This document shows positions 1 to 8,994 of a DNA stretch of 64,000 bases, in pieces. The number at the start of each line of letters is the position of its first letter. The stretch's first letter is position 1. Source of the stretch: Flammeovirgaceae bacterium (GTDB taxonomy: Bacteria; Bacteroidota; Bacteroidia; Cytophagales; Cyclobacteriaceae); the NCBI GenBank assembly GCA_027487845.1, contig JAIYCV010000001.1, positions 62,001 through 126,000 on the forward strand, given 5' to 3'. The translations under genes and the position numbers were made by a program. The notes beneath the pieces were generated by a model. It worked only from the letters and a program-made list of their open reading frames with translations, had not been told where the DNA came from and ran no database searches.

Positions 1-1
1 A

Positions 2-328
2 GTCAGCGGGCCATTTGTTAAACCCCTTTTAGAGAGTGAAGATTTGAAAAAATCAGAAGAAGGAACAAAACTGTTGGCTATGATTAAGTATATAAAAGAA
101 GATGACTTTTGGAGTGCACAGATAGCACAGCTTGATATTGACCGAGGTGGAAAAATAACACTATATCCCCAAGTTACCAGTCAACTAGTGGAGTTTGGAG
201 AGCCGGATAATATTGAAATGAAATTTAAGAAATTGATGATTTTTTATAAGGAAATTCTACCGACACGCGGCTGGAACAAATACGAGCGCGTGAATGTGGA
301 ATACGAAGGACAAGTAATAGCTAAATAA
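2..328 (+). CDS. ftsQ: cell division protein FtsQ (3' end only)
   Basis: The reading frame is open from the window edge, so only about the last 108 residues of the protein are present. FtsQ/DivIB is a single-pass inner-membrane division protein that links early and late divisome components. The visible part has the character of the periplasmic beta domain: alternating hydrophobic strands, a WSAQIAQLDID stretch and a terminal YEGQVIAK strand. The main support is position, 26 bp upstream of ftsA and followed by ftsZ on the same strand, the classic ftsQ-ftsA-ftsZ order. A TTG at 44 could be mistaken for a start, but the frame continues upstream of it without a stop. Family assignment is by context and weak motif similarity. 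Confidence 0.65.
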   Translation, partial: VSGPFVKPLLESEDLKKSEEGTKLLAMIKYIKEDDFWSAQIAQLDIDRGGKITLYPQVTSQLVEFGEPDNIEMKFKKLMIFYKEILPTRGWNKYERVNVEYEGQVIAK

Positions 329-354
329 CAACCACTAATTAAATAGACAATACC

Positions 355-1677
355 ATGGAACAAGAAAAAATAGTTGTAGGTCTGGACATCGGGACTACGA
401 AAATTTGTGTAATCGTTGGTCGCAAAAATGAGTTCGGCAAGCTCGAGGTGTTGGGCATGGGCAAAGCTGAATCGGAAGGAGTAATAAAAGGTATAGTCAC
501 CAATATTGACAAAACGGTCTTTGCTATTGAAAAAGCAATAAAAGAAGCCAGTGACATGTCGGGCATAGACATTCGTGTTGTAAATGTGGGTATCGCAGGT
601 CAGCACATAAAGAGTACCATTCATCACGGAAGTATAACACGCAATTCAAAAGAAGATGAAGTAAGCATCGAAGATGTCAATCGCCTTACCGAAGATATGT
701 ATCGCATCGTAATTCCTCCAGGAAGCGAAATCATTCACGTTATGCCACAGGACTATATTGTGGATTATGAGGAAGGGATCAAAGATCCCGTAGGCATGAG
801 TGGAGTAAAATTGGAGGCGGATTTCCATATAATTACTGCGCAGACAAGTGCGATCAATAATATCAATAAATGTGTAAGAAGAGGTGGGCTAGAAATTGAA
901 GACTTAATATTAGAGCCACTTGCTTCGAGTCTTGCGGTGTTAAGTGAGGAGGAGAAGGAAGCCGGTGTGTGTTTAATTGATATTGGAGGTGGAACTACCG
1001 ACATCGCTATTTTCTATGATAACATCATTCGACATACTGCCGTTATTCCATTTGGTGGAAATATCCTGACAACGGATATTCAACATGGTCTGATGGTGAT
1101 GCAGAAGCAGGCTGAACAACTCAAAACTCGGTTTGGTAAAGCCATTGCTGAAGAAGCCAGTCCTAATGAAATTGTTTCAATTCCTGGCATCAGAAATAGA
1201 ACCGCGAAGGAAATTTCAGTAAAAAATCTATCCAATATTATTCAAGCTAGGATGGAGGAGATTATAGAAATGGCCCATACCGAGATTATCAGTTCTGGGT
1301 TTGAGAAGAGACTAGCTGGCGGAATAGTAATTACAGGCGGTGGCTCTCAACTCAGTTGCCTAAAACAACTGGTAGAGTACATGACTGGAATGGATGCGCG
1401 GATAGGTTATCCAAATGAACATCTGGGTAAAAGTAAATTTGAAATTGTAAAAAGCCCCATGTATGCTACCGCAGTCGGCCTTGTGCTTTCTGGCTTCCGT
1501 TCGCTAGATGAGCGTGAAGAGCGTTATAAAGAAGCAAAAGAGATGGCAAGGCCAGTGCAACAAGCACCGAAAGTAAAAAAGGAAAAGACGAACCCCGCCT
1601 CTGATTTCTTTTCTACCATATTAAATAAAACAAAAGGTTTGTTGATAGACGATTTGGACGGTAAAAATGAATATTGA
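355..1677 (+). CDS. ftsA: cell division protein FtsA
   Basis: An actin-like ATPase that tethers FtsZ filaments to the inner membrane and recruits later divisome proteins. The 440 residues show the actin-fold nucleotide motifs in order: phosphate-1 VGLDIGTTK near residue 9, phosphate-2 IDIGGGTTDIAIF near 205-217, and the adenosine motif GIVITGGGS near 325. The FtsA-specific 1C subdomain lies between the first two. A linker rich in K, E and P ends in a short amphipathic segment (FFSTILNKTKGLL) that should be the membrane-targeting helix. Length is normal for Bacteroidota (420-450). The ATG follows the ftsQ stop by 26 bp, and ftsZ starts 71 bp after its stop, so co-transcription is likely. Confidence 0.97.
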   Translation: MEQEKIVVGLDIGTTKICVIVGRKNEFGKLEVLGMGKAESEGVIKGIVTNIDKTVFAIEKAIKEASDMSGIDIRVVNVGIAGQHIKSTIHHGSITRNSKEDEVSIEDVNRLTEDMYRIVIPPGSEIIHVMPQDYIVDYEEGIKDPVGMSGVKLEADFHIITAQTSAINNINKCVRRGGLEIEDLILEPLASSLAVLSEEEKEAGVCLIDIGGGTTDIAIFYDNIIRHTAVIPFGGNILTTDIQHGLMVMQKQAEQLKTRFGKAIAEEASPNEIVSIPGIRNRTAKEISVKNLSNIIQARMEEIIEMAHTEIISSGFEKRLAGGIVITGGGSQLSCLKQLVEYMTGMDARIGYPNEHLGKSKFEIVKSPMYATAVGLVLSGFRSLDEREERYKEAKEMARPVQQAPKVKKEKTNPASDFFSTILNKTKGLLIDDLDGKNEY

Positions 1678-1748
1678 ATAAACCGTTTGAAAGACAACTA
1701 AAGAATATAACCAACAACGGACAATAACACCCACTAAAAATAACTACT

Positions 1749-3368
1749 ATGTTCGATCTAGCTTCTTCTTATAAATTTGAGATACCCAAGCATCACAAAT
1801 CAATCATTAAAGTGATTGGGGTAGGTGGTGGTGGCAGCAACGCTGTGAACCACATGTTCAAACAAGGCATTAAAGATGTTGAGTTTGTGGTAACCAATAC
1901 CGATGCTCAAGCGCTCAACAGCAGTCCAGTTCCTTACAAACTTCAAATTGGCACTAACCTTACCGAAGGGCTTGGTTGTGGTGCCAACCCAGAAGTGGGC
2001 AGGGCCGCTGCGGTGGAAAGCAAGGATCAAATACGTGAAATGCTTTCAGGTACCAAGATGGTATTCGTAACTGCCGGTATGGGCGGAGGTACGGGCACAG
2101 GTGCAGCCCCTGTGATCGCTAAGATTGCCAAGGACATGGATATACTCACGGTGGGTATTGTTACGGTTCCCTTCTCTTTTGAAGGAAAAAAGAAGACTGC
2201 CCAAGCACAGGCAGGTATTGATGCACTTCGCGCGAGTTGCGATACAGTGTTAGTAATATTAAATGACAAGCTCCGCGAGATATATGGCAACCTAGCGATT
2301 GGCCAGGCGTTTGGAGAAGCCGATAATATTTTAACTACCGCTGCCAAAGGCATTGCGGAGATTATCACGTTAACGGGTTATGTTAATGTCGATTTTCAAG
2401 ATGTGCGAACCGTAATGCTGAATGCGGGCGCAGCGGTGATGGGCTCGGCTGAAACCCGCGGAGATAAGCGCGCCATCAAAGCAGCGCAACAAGCGTTAGC
2501 ATCGCCACTGCTTGATAACAGAGATATTATGGGGGCAAAGAAGGTGCTCTTGTCCATTATCTCGGGTGAAGAAGCTGAATTGCAAATGGATGAGCTAAGT
2601 CAAATAACGGAGTACATTAATTCACAATCGGGAGACGAAGCGGAAGTAATTTTTGGTCATGGTGTCGATCCTAGTTTAGGCGACCGAATCCGGGTAACCG
2701 TAATTGCTACTGGCTTTGATGCAGTTGCCAAAACAATTAAGAAGGACGAAAAGAAAACACATGAACTAGATAAAGCGCAGATACCGCTCTTTGGAGCGAT
2801 TGATAATTCCGTCAATCAACGACATAACGATCTAGAGCTAAAAATAAAACCTCCGATTGCTCCGGCAGATGAAAAGCCAACTTATTCTTTCGAGAAACCC
2901 GTGACCCCGGAACCAGTAAAAGAAATATACAAGCCTCTTGAAGAAGATAACATAGAAAAGAAGGCGTATTCATTTCAATGGCTGGATACTAGCAGTAAGT
3001 CAAGAGTTCAAGAGAATGAGGAAGAAGGCGATGAGGATTTATTCGGTACGGACGATGAGTTCGAATTAGGAAAAGGCGTTTCAGCCGAGGAGGTGATTGA
3101 TAACGATGGAATGATGGAATACAGAAGAACACGCGATCGGCTGGAAGAACAGGCTGCTAACCGGAGGGAAAAGCTTAAGAGTACAAAAAAAGGGGAGATG
3201 ACGAAAGAGGAATTTGCGGAAAAATGGACACTGCCTGCGTATTTACGGAGAGGTGTTAAAATGGATAACGTGCCGCATTCGTCTGAATCATTTATTAGCA
3301 GGTATAATTTGAACGATGACAATAGCTTGTTGGGTAACAATAAGTTTTTGCATGACAATGTGGATTGA
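1749..3368 (+). CDS. ftsZ: cell division protein FtsZ with long C-terminal tail
   Basis: The tubulin-like GTPase that forms the cytokinetic Z ring. The GTPase core (about residues 15-320) has the GGGGSNAVNHM nucleotide loop and the tubulin signature GMGGGTGTGAAPVIA. At 539 residues it is much longer than the roughly 380-residue E. coli protein. The excess is an acidic, low-complexity C-terminal linker (about 320-480) followed by the conserved C-terminal peptide, here PAYLRR at residues 496-501, which should bind FtsA. About 38 further residues follow and end in FLHDNVD; this tail beyond the C-terminal peptide matches what I recall of Cytophagales and Flavobacteriia. It is the last gene of the cluster; the 336 bp downstream hold repeats and terminators. 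Confidence 0.98.
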   Translation: MFDLASSYKFEIPKHHKSIIKVIGVGGGGSNAVNHMFKQGIKDVEFVVTNTDAQALNSSPVPYKLQIGTNLTEGLGCGANPEVGRAAAVESKDQIREMLSGTKMVFVTAGMGGGTGTGAAPVIAKIAKDMDILTVGIVTVPFSFEGKKKTAQAQAGIDALRASCDTVLVILNDKLREIYGNLAIGQAFGEADNILTTAAKGIAEIITLTGYVNVDFQDVRTVMLNAGAAVMGSAETRGDKRAIKAAQQALASPLLDNRDIMGAKKVLLSIISGEEAELQMDELSQITEYINSQSGDEAEVIFGHGVDPSLGDRIRVTVIATGFDAVAKTIKKDEKKTHELDKAQIPLFGAIDNSVNQRHNDLELKIKPPIAPADEKPTYSFEKPVTPEPVKEIYKPLEEDNIEKKAYSFQWLDTSSKSRVQENEEEGDEDLFGTDDEFELGKGVSAEEVIDNDGMMEYRRTRDRLEEQAANRREKLKSTKKGEMTKEEFAEKWTLPAYLRRGVKMDNVPHSSESFISRYNLNDDNSLLGNNKFLHDNVD

Positions 3369-3389
3369 ATAAGTAATGATGTAATGGTC

Positions 3390-3445
3390 TTGAGATATGA
3401 GTCTTGAGATATGAGTATTGAGACGTGAGTATTGAGACGCGAGTT
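3390..3445 (+). repeat. four tandem 14-bp repeats downstream of ftsZ
   Basis: Four head-to-tail copies of the 14-mer TTGAGAYRYGAGTN run without gaps (3390, 3404, 3418, 3432). Inverted degenerate copies (CTCAC, ACTCAAATCTCAC) follow at about 3455-3475, so the transcript could fold back on itself. The same repeat family reappears at the 3' end of the next gene (4714-4784). No coding potential is seen. This belongs to a wider pattern of short-period repeats at gene ends in this window. Confidence 0.85.
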
Positions 3446-3490
3446 CAGTGGATTTCTCACTACTCAAATCTCACTTCTATTTTAAGGCAT

Positions 3491-3577
3491 GGCATTTCCG
3501 GTGCGTCTGGTATTACTCCATTCGTAGTGGTTGTTGGTGGTAACTATTTTTAGCCGGTATCGGAGTGCCTTTTTTTT
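3491..3577 (+). terminator. possible long-loop terminator after ftsZ
   Basis: GGCATTTCCG at 3491-3500 can pair with CGGAGTGCC at 3561-3569 (about 9 pairs including one G-U, one bulge), followed at once by a run of T. The roughly 60-nt loop is long for an intrinsic terminator, so this is a weaker candidate than the compact hairpin at 3644. Confidence 0.3.
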
Positions 3578-3643
3578 GTGGGATTTGGTGAGGGTAACAC
3601 CTCTCTATTTTTTTGAGTCCCGTTTTTTGTTTTTTTTAACTTG

Positions 3644-3674
3644 AAATGCCGGGCGATGAGCCTGGCATTTTTTT
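3644..3674 (+). terminator. intrinsic terminator between ftsZ and the hydrolase gene
   Basis: AAATGCCGGG at 3644-3653 pairs with CCTGGCATTT at 3661-3670 (10 pairs, one G-U) around a 7-nt loop, and T residues continue to 3674. This is a compact GC-cored hairpin with a U tract. It lies 30 bp upstream of the hydrolase ATG and about 275 bp after ftsZ, so it probably ends read-through from the division cluster. Confidence 0.8.
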
Positions 3675-3704
3675 GTTCTGTTTTGCTACCTTTAGAAAAA
3701 GATT

Positions 3705-4709
3705 ATGACTATGAAAAAACGCCTCGTTTACATCACCTCGCCCATCTTAATCCTTGTTGCCATTTACTTTCTAGGGCCGGTTCCCGCTAAACCAAAGTTT
3801 GACAAAACGCTTCCCGCTGTGCCTCAAGACGCGAATTCATTAGCCACGTTCATTTCCAGTAATGAAAGCAAACATAAAGTAAAACCTAATAATGAAGCCC
3901 GAATTGTGTGGGCAGATTCATTGAAGAGCAAGACCCCGTATAGTATTGTCTACCTCCATGGGTTTTCTGCAAGCCAAGAGGAGGGCGCGCCTATTCATAC
4001 AGATTTTGCAAAGGCATTCGGCTGCAATCTCTACTTAGCACGATTGGCAGATCATGGTATAGACACCACTGAACAATTGTTGAATTATACTCCCGACCGA
4101 CTTTGGGAAAGTACAAAAGAAGCTTTTGCCATCGGAAAAGCCATCGGGGAAAAAGTGATTGTAATGAGTACTTCCACAGGCGGAACGGTGGCATTAAAGT
4201 TGGCGGCTGAGTATCCTGAGGATGTGTTTGCGCTCGTAAACATGTCGCCCAACATTGCTATCAATGATCCTAACGCTTGGCTTCTAAATAATCCTTGGGG
4301 GTTGCAGATCGCCCGTTTAGTGATTGGTGGAAAATATAGAGTATTTGACAAAGACTCTTTGAAAGATGCGTATTGGAATAATCCGTATCGGCTCGAATCG
4401 GTGGTTCAATTGCAAGAGCTATTGGAGGATACGATGACTCCGGAAATTTTTGAAAAAGTGAAATGTCCCTCACTCACACTATATTACTATAAAAGCGAGC
4501 AAGAACAAGACCCTACCGTTAAAGTATCGGCTATGATTGAGATGAATAAACAACTATCAACTCCAGAGCCACTGAAGAAAATGGTTGCGATACCTAATGC
4601 AGGTGGGCACGTACTCGGTTCGCATGTAGTTTCAAAAGACCTGCCATCCGTAAAGCAAGAAATTGAAAAGTTTGCCCTTGAAGCGCTACAGATGAAGAAA
4701 ATAGAATAA
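3705..4709 (+). CDS. alpha/beta hydrolase, membrane-anchored or secreted
   Basis: A 334-residue serine hydrolase of the alpha/beta-hydrolase fold. Residues 5-25 are hydrophobic and give a signal peptide or N-terminal membrane anchor. An oxyanion-hole-like HGFSAS motif sits at 85-90. The nucleophile elbow is STSTG at 155-159 with probable catalytic Ser157, a variant of GxSxG with Ser at the first Gly. A late GGHVLGSH segment carries the likely catalytic His. This suggests an esterase, lipase or thioesterase, but the substrate cannot be read from sequence. Two in-frame ATGs lie at 3705 and 3711. TACCTTTA at 3687-3694 is a 7/8 match to the Bacteroidota -7 element, which would give a very short leader. 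A 14-bp-family repeat begins right after the stop. Confidence 0.85.
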   Translation: MTMKKRLVYITSPILILVAIYFLGPVPAKPKFDKTLPAVPQDANSLATFISSNESKHKVKPNNEARIVWADSLKSKTPYSIVYLHGFSASQEEGAPIHTDFAKAFGCNLYLARLADHGIDTTEQLLNYTPDRLWESTKEAFAIGKAIGEKVIVMSTSTGGTVALKLAAEYPEDVFALVNMSPNIAINDPNAWLLNNPWGLQIARLVIGGKYRVFDKDSLKDAYWNNPYRLESVVQLQELLEDTMTPEIFEKVKCPSLTLYYYKSEQEQDPTVKVSAMIEMNKQLSTPEPLKKMVAIPNAGGHVLGSHVVSKDLPSVKQEIEKFALEALQMKKIE

Positions 4710-4713
4710 AGGT

Positions 4714-4784
4714 AACTCAAATCTCATGTCTCAAATCTAGGGTCTCAAGTCTCCCTTCAGTCTCTCAAACTCTTTCTCAAATAC
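4714..4784. repeat. TTGAGA-type repeats between hydrolase and nth
   Basis: Read on the minus strand this stretch is a run of degenerate units of about 14 nt such as TTTGAGACATGAGA and TTTGAGAGACTGAA, the same family as at 3390-3445 but inverted. It starts 5 bp after the hydrolase stop and runs into the nth coding sequence: the last seven residues and the TGA of nth (4757-4780) are built from repeat units. Confidence 0.75.
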
Positions 4785-5395
4785 TTTTTACAAATTGGGC
4801 AATCCTGCCATTGATGGCCTCGTGCCGGGCAGTACTCTCTTCCGTAATAGATGATTTGTAAATGTGCTTTGTTCCAGACTGTTTCAGGGATTAGCCTTTT
4901 TAAATCGCGTTCCGTTTGCTCGACACTTTTTCCGTTGGTAAGCCCCCACCGATAGGCCAACCGATGGATATGTGTATCTACAGGAAACGCTGGGATGCCA
5001 AACCACTGTGTCATGACCACAGATGCCGTTTTGTGCCCAACGGCCGGAAGCTCTTCTAACGCCTCGAAAGTATTAGGTACCTTACCTTTATATCTATCGA
5101 TCAATATCTTTGAGAGTCCATAAATGCCTTTTGATTTCATGGGCGACAGCCCACAAGGTTTGATGATCTCTCTGATTTCTTCAATGGAGAGGTTGATCAT
5201 GTCATACGGATTGTCAGCTTGCTTGAAGAGAATTGGGGTGATTTTATTCACACGTTCATCAGTACATTGGGCCGACAATAAAACCGATACGAGTAACGTA
5301 TACGCATCTTTGTGAAGCAACGGAACTTCAGGTTTTGGATAGAGATGGTCTAAAGTAGAGAGGATAAATTGAACCTTATCTAGTTTTAAAGACAT
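4757..5395 (-). CDS. nth: endonuclease III (DNA glycosylase/AP lyase)
   Basis: Base-excision-repair enzyme that removes oxidised pyrimidines and cleaves the abasic site. The 212 residues contain the helix-hairpin-helix LPAVGHKTASVV with the catalytic Lys of HKTA, and the downstream VDTHIHR segment with the catalytic Asp. The C-terminal iron-sulfur loop is atypical. The classical ligand pattern is C-x6-C-x2-C-x5-C; here it reads C-x9-C-x2-C and the protein ends ten residues later with no fourth Cys. The final residues LRKSLRD and the stop lie in the intergenic repeat. Cluster binding may therefore be lost or use another ligand. The glycosylase assignment is secure; cluster status is inference. 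Confidence 0.93.
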   Translation of the reverse strand: MSLKLDKVQFILSTLDHLYPKPEVPLLHKDAYTLLVSVLLSAQCTDERVNKITPILFKQADNPYDMINLSIEEIREIIKPCGLSPMKSKGIYGLSKILIDRYKGKVPNTFEALEELPAVGHKTASVVMTQWFGIPAFPVDTHIHRLAYRWGLTNGKSVEQTERDLKRLIPETVWNKAHLQIIYYGREYCPARGHQWQDCPICKKYLRKSLRD

Positions 5396-5402
5396 ATCAT
5401 AA

Positions 5403-5432
5403 AAGCATTATCAAATTTTCAAATTGCCGAAT
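5403..5432. repeat. CGGCAATTTGAAAATTTGAT-type intergenic repeat
   Basis: The minus strand here carries a CGGCAATTTGAAAATT core, nearly identical to stretches at 41336-41428 and 58005-58053. It lies between the 5' end of nth and the 3' end of the NamZ-like gene. AT-rich, with no coding potential. Confidence 0.65.
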
Positions 5433-5439
5433 CAACTCA

Positions 5440-6609
5440 TTAGTCTGGGTACAACAAGTATTTTTTCCTTTTGGATTTATAGACATCTAAGTCTTTTTTC
5501 CAAGTTGCCTTAATTTGTTTTTCTGACCATCTTTTCTTGATCTGTTCTTTTAATTCTGCGTTGCCAACAAGCTTATCAATAAACGGGATAAAGTAGTTGT
5601 CTTTGTCAGGAAATTTGGTGTACAGGTCAATCAAATGTTTCAGCGATACTCCTTTTTCGACTTTTTCTTTCCGCAGGTCGAGGCCATAACAAAGTTTATT
5701 TTCTAGTACTGGATTTTTTGCCATACCGTTTATACTAATGGGTGTAAACTGATAAGGCATATCTTTAAAATCGGGATGCCCCACTACCTCAAACGGATTT
5801 TGCGTACCTCTACCTATACTGAGCACAGTGCCCTCAAAGAGACAGGTAGATGGATATAACGCAATTGAATGATCGTTCGGCAAGTTTGGCGAAGGCTTGA
5901 TCGCTATCGAGTAAGGTAATTTGTGCGAGTAGTTTTTCATCGCAATAATTTTGAGACTACATTTCTTTTTGTTGGTGAGCCACCCTTCTGCGTTGATCAT
6001 TGGAGCAAGTTCTCCCACTGTTAGTCCATGCACAATGGGTATGGGATGCATGCCCACGAACGATTTGAATTTTTCTTGCAGCACAGGTCCGTCCACATAA
6101 CTTCCGTTAGGGTTGGGCCGATCTAGTACAATTACTTTCTTATTTTGCTCTGCGCATGCTTCCATTAAATAATGAAGCGTGCTGATGTAAGTAAAAAAGC
6201 GCACGCCAACATCTTGAATATCAAAGATCACAATATCAATGGAGGCCAATTGTTCTGGAGTTGGCTTTTTGTTGTGGCCATAGAGTGAGATTACGGGCAG
6301 CCCGGTACTAGCGTCAACTCCACTATTAATCAGTTCACCAGCATCTGCATCCCCACGAAAGCCATGTTCCGGAGAGAAAATAGTTGCCAAGTTAAAACCT
6401 AAACTTTTTAGGGTGTCGGCCAAGTGCCTTTTCCCGACCACGGATGTCTGATTTACCAACAATCCAATACGGCTCGTGCCAACCTCTTTTCTCAGCAAAT
6501 CGAGTTGTTCTGCACCAATAATTATTTTTTTGGAAGGCTGGCTGAACGTGGTTATAGCGATAGCACAAAATAACAATACGATCGAGCAAGTTACATTTTT
6601 CTTAATCAT
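5440..6609 (-). CDS. secreted NamZ-like (DUF1343) exo-beta-N-acetylmuramidase
   Basis: A 389-residue protein with a clear signal peptide (hydrophobic core about residues 9-22, then FSQP). The rest matches the DUF1343/YbbC family: GLLVNQTSVV, FSPEHGFRGDADAGE, PVISLYGHNKKPT, DIVIFDIQDVGVRFFTYIST and VLDRPNPNGSYVDGP. The family member NamZ of Bacillus subtilis (GH171) releases terminal MurNAc from peptidoglycan fragments, so a role in cell-wall turnover or muropeptide recycling in the periplasm is likely. The length is that of the single-domain family. It is transcribed alone and divergent from the downstream permease gene. Exact specificity is inferred from the family. Confidence 0.85.
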   Translation of the reverse strand: MIKKNVTCSIVLLFCAIAITTFSQPSKKIIIGAEQLDLLRKEVGTSRIGLLVNQTSVVGKRHLADTLKSLGFNLATIFSPEHGFRGDADAGELINSGVDASTGLPVISLYGHNKKPTPEQLASIDIVIFDIQDVGVRFFTYISTLHYLMEACAEQNKKVIVLDRPNPNGSYVDGPVLQEKFKSFVGMHPIPIVHGLTVGELAPMINAEGWLTNKKKCSLKIIAMKNYSHKLPYSIAIKPSPNLPNDHSIALYPSTCLFEGTVLSIGRGTQNPFEVVGHPDFKDMPYQFTPISINGMAKNPVLENKLCYGLDLRKEKVEKGVSLKHLIDLYTKFPDKDNYFIPFIDKLVGNAELKEQIKKRWSEKQIKATWKKDLDVYKSKRKKYLLYPD

Positions 6610-6684
6610 ACCTTTGGGTTTGGTAGGTGAGCACGGGTTGTCTATTTTGCATCTTGTTAAAAACGGTTTTAAGTTACTAATAAA

Positions 6685-7905
6685 TTGAACCTCTCGTATT
6701 TCATTTCAAAAAGAATCAGCCAAGCACAGTTGGGTGGTTTTTCTACTGTCATACATAAAATTGCCATTGTAAGTATTGCGATTGGTCTGGCGGCTGCTAT
6801 TGTTTCGTTTTTGATTATGAAAGGGTTTAAGGAAACTGTGGAAAATAAGGTCTATAGCTTTAGTGCGCACTTGAATGTTACAAAATACACTCTTAACAAT
6901 AGTACGGAAGAACAACCCTTTGATTTTAATATTGACCTCTATAACAATCCCGATCAATTTAAGTTTGTCGATCACGTGCAAGAATACACCCACAAGCCAG
7001 GATTGATTCGGACAGAGAATGAGATTTTGGGGGTTGTGCTAAAAGGGATTGGGCAAAGTTTTGATCTCGCTCGATTCAAAGAAAACATCATAGAAGGGAG
7101 ATTCATCCAATTCAACGATACTACTTACGCTAAGGAAGTACTGTTGAGCAAAACCATTGCCGATAAGTTAGATATCAAATTAGGTGACGATGTGGTAGTT
7201 CACTTTTTTCAAAACCCTCCACGATTTAGAAAGCTGAAGTTGGTTGGTATCTATGAGACTAATCTTTCAGATTACTTTGACAATAAAATTATCATAGGGG
7301 ATATAAAAATGGTGCAACGTTTAAATAATTGGAGCGATAGCACCGCGGGAGGACTTCAAATTTATTTGAAGCAGCATACAAATGTGGAGGAGGCGGCAAC
7401 TACAATTGGCGAAAGTATGGACTATGACTTATTTATTGAAAAAGTTTCGGATAAATATAATCAGGTTTTTGAGTGGTTAGGGTTAATTTCCCGCCAAGTA
7501 GATATTTTGCTCGTTATCATTCTCATTGTTGTTTGTGTGAATATGATTTCTGTGATTTTGATTTTGGTAATGGAACGGACTTCTATGATAGGATTGCTAA
7601 AGGCGTTGGGGGGAACAGATAAATTCATACAGTCTATTTTCATTTATAATGGAATTAATCTTATTGCAAAGGGTTTATTGTGGGGGAATGTTGTAGGATT
7701 AGGCGTCTGTTTGGTGCAGTATCAGTTTCACCTTTTTAAGCTTAACGCGCGCGATTATTATGTTAGCTACGTGCCAATAGGATGGGATTGGCAGGTGGTG
7801 ATAGGTCTCAATTTTTTAGTGTTTTTAGTGGTAGCGCTTATTCTTGTGTTGCCTACCTCCATGATTTCAAAGATAAGCCCAATTAAAGCTATTCGGTTTG
7901 ACTAA
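6685..7905 (+). CDS. FtsX/LolE-type ABC transporter permease
   Basis: A 406-residue inner-membrane permease of the MacB/LolCE class. One N-terminal membrane segment (about residues 22-45, [19 protein letters not shown]) is followed by a roughly 220-residue periplasmic MacB-PCD-like domain. Three C-terminal membrane segments follow (about 270-295, 320-345, 370-395), including the typical [23 protein letters not shown]. Bacteroidota genomes usually carry one such LolE-like protein, so lipoprotein release is plausible, but no ATPase gene is adjacent. The start is TTG; the translated [12 protein letters not shown] is the usual N-terminus for the family. Its 3' end overlaps convergent pyrD by 17 bp. 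Confidence 0.88.
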   Translation: MNLSYFISKRISQAQLGGFSTVIHKIAIVSIAIGLAAAIVSFLIMKGFKETVENKVYSFSAHLNVTKYTLNNSTEEQPFDFNIDLYNNPDQFKFVDHVQEYTHKPGLIRTENEILGVVLKGIGQSFDLARFKENIIEGRFIQFNDTTYAKEVLLSKTIADKLDIKLGDDVVVHFFQNPPRFRKLKLVGIYETNLSDYFDNKIIIGDIKMVQRLNNWSDSTAGGLQIYLKQHTNVEEAATTIGESMDYDLFIEKVSDKYNQVFEWLGLISRQVDILLVIILIVVCVNMISVILILVMERTSMIGLLKALGGTDKFIQSIFIYNGINLIAKGLLWGNVVGLGVCLVQYQFHLFKLNARDYYVSYVPIGWDWQVVIGLNFLVFLVVALILVLPTSMISKISPIKAIRFD

Positions 7906-8923
7906 TTGCCTGATTTATTTTCTTAACAAAGGAAGGTCCTTCATAAACAAAGCCGGTATAAAGTTGAATCAGGTCTGCGCCAGCTGCCAGTTTATCCAAC
8001 GCATCTTGCACTGTCATAATTCCTCCTACGCCAATGATTGGATAGGTAGCACCCATGTTTTTTCTCAAATACGAAATCACTTCGTTCGCTTTTGTGGCGA
8101 GCGGCTTTCCGCTTAGGCCTCCCGCACCTATCAATTGAATATCATCGTGAGGCGTTAACAAGCCTTCGCGCGAAAGCGTTGTATTGGTTGCAATAATGCC
8201 ATCGGTCTTGGTGATCTTTAGTATTTCAATCACGTCATCGAGTTGGCTAAATGTAAGGTCGGGCGCTATTTTTAGAAGTATGGGTTTTGGTTTTTCTTTC
8301 TTGGAGTTAAGGTCTTTTATATGTTGTAGCAGTTTTTGAAGAGGCTCTTTCTCCTGCAGCGCCCGAAGGTTTGGCGTGTTGGGCGAACTAACGTTCACAA
8401 CAAAATAATCTACGTAGGGATAAAGTTGTTCAAAACAGTAGGCATAGTCATGGATGGCGCTGTCATTGGGAGTAACTTTATTTTTGCCAATGTTGCCGCC
8501 AATTAGCACTGCAGACCTTCGTTTCTTTAGCTTTTCAACCGCACTGAGCACGCCCTGGTTGTTAAAACCCATTCTGTTAATAAGTGCTCCATCTTTTGGT
8601 AATCTGAACAACCTGGGTTGGTCGTTACCTGGTTGGGGTTTTGGTGTCAACGTGCCTATTTCAATAAACCCAAAACCAAAAGAAGAAAGCGCATCAATTA
8701 GTTTGGCATCTTTATCAAATCCAGCAGCAAGGCCCACCGGATTTTTAAATCGCAATCCAAGAATCTCTTTTTCTAAAGAAGGCTTATTTATTTTGTAGAA
8801 GATACCTAGCATAAAATTGAGGCCCGGAACCTTACTGCCAATCGTCAATAAACTAAATGTGAAATGATGGATTTTTTCAGGATCGAATAGAAAAAGTATC
8901 GGTCGGATTATCAGTTTATACAT
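7889..8923 (-). CDS. pyrD: dihydroorotate dehydrogenase (quinone), class 2
   Basis: Fourth step of de novo pyrimidine synthesis: oxidises dihydroorotate to orotate with FMN and passes electrons to the membrane quinone. The 344 residues start with the membrane-associating helices of class 2 enzymes ([17 protein letters not shown]). FMN and substrate motifs follow: [33 protein letters not shown] (the Ser in place of the class 1 Cys), [16 protein letters not shown] and the terminal [10 protein letters not shown]. It lies 71 bp downstream of xerD on the same strand and may share its transcript. It overlaps the convergent permease by 17 bp. Confidence 0.97.
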   Translation of the reverse strand: MYKLIIRPILFLFDPEKIHHFTFSLLTIGSKVPGLNFMLGIFYKINKPSLEKEILGLRFKNPVGLAAGFDKDAKLIDALSSFGFGFIEIGTLTPKPQPGNDQPRLFRLPKDGALINRMGFNNQGVLSAVEKLKKRRSAVLIGGNIGKNKVTPNDSAIHDYAYCFEQLYPYVDYFVVNVSSPNTPNLRALQEKEPLQKLLQHIKDLNSKKEKPKPILLKIAPDLTFSQLDDVIEILKITKTDGIIATNTTLSREGLLTPHDDIQLIGAGGLSGKPLATKANEVISYLRKNMGATYPIIGVGGIMTVQDALDKLAAGADLIQLYTGFVYEGPSFVKKINQAISQTE

Positions 8924-8994
8924 GGATTGGATTTACGCCCGTAAAGATAATGGTGAATAGTAGATAGTCCATAGACTTTCGGCTATTGACTTTT

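Noticed and set aside
8960-8994. Hairpin followed by TTTTTT near the end of xerD
   Set aside because: The T run is on the plus strand while both flanking genes are on the minus strand, so it cannot end their transcripts; the stem also has a mismatch.
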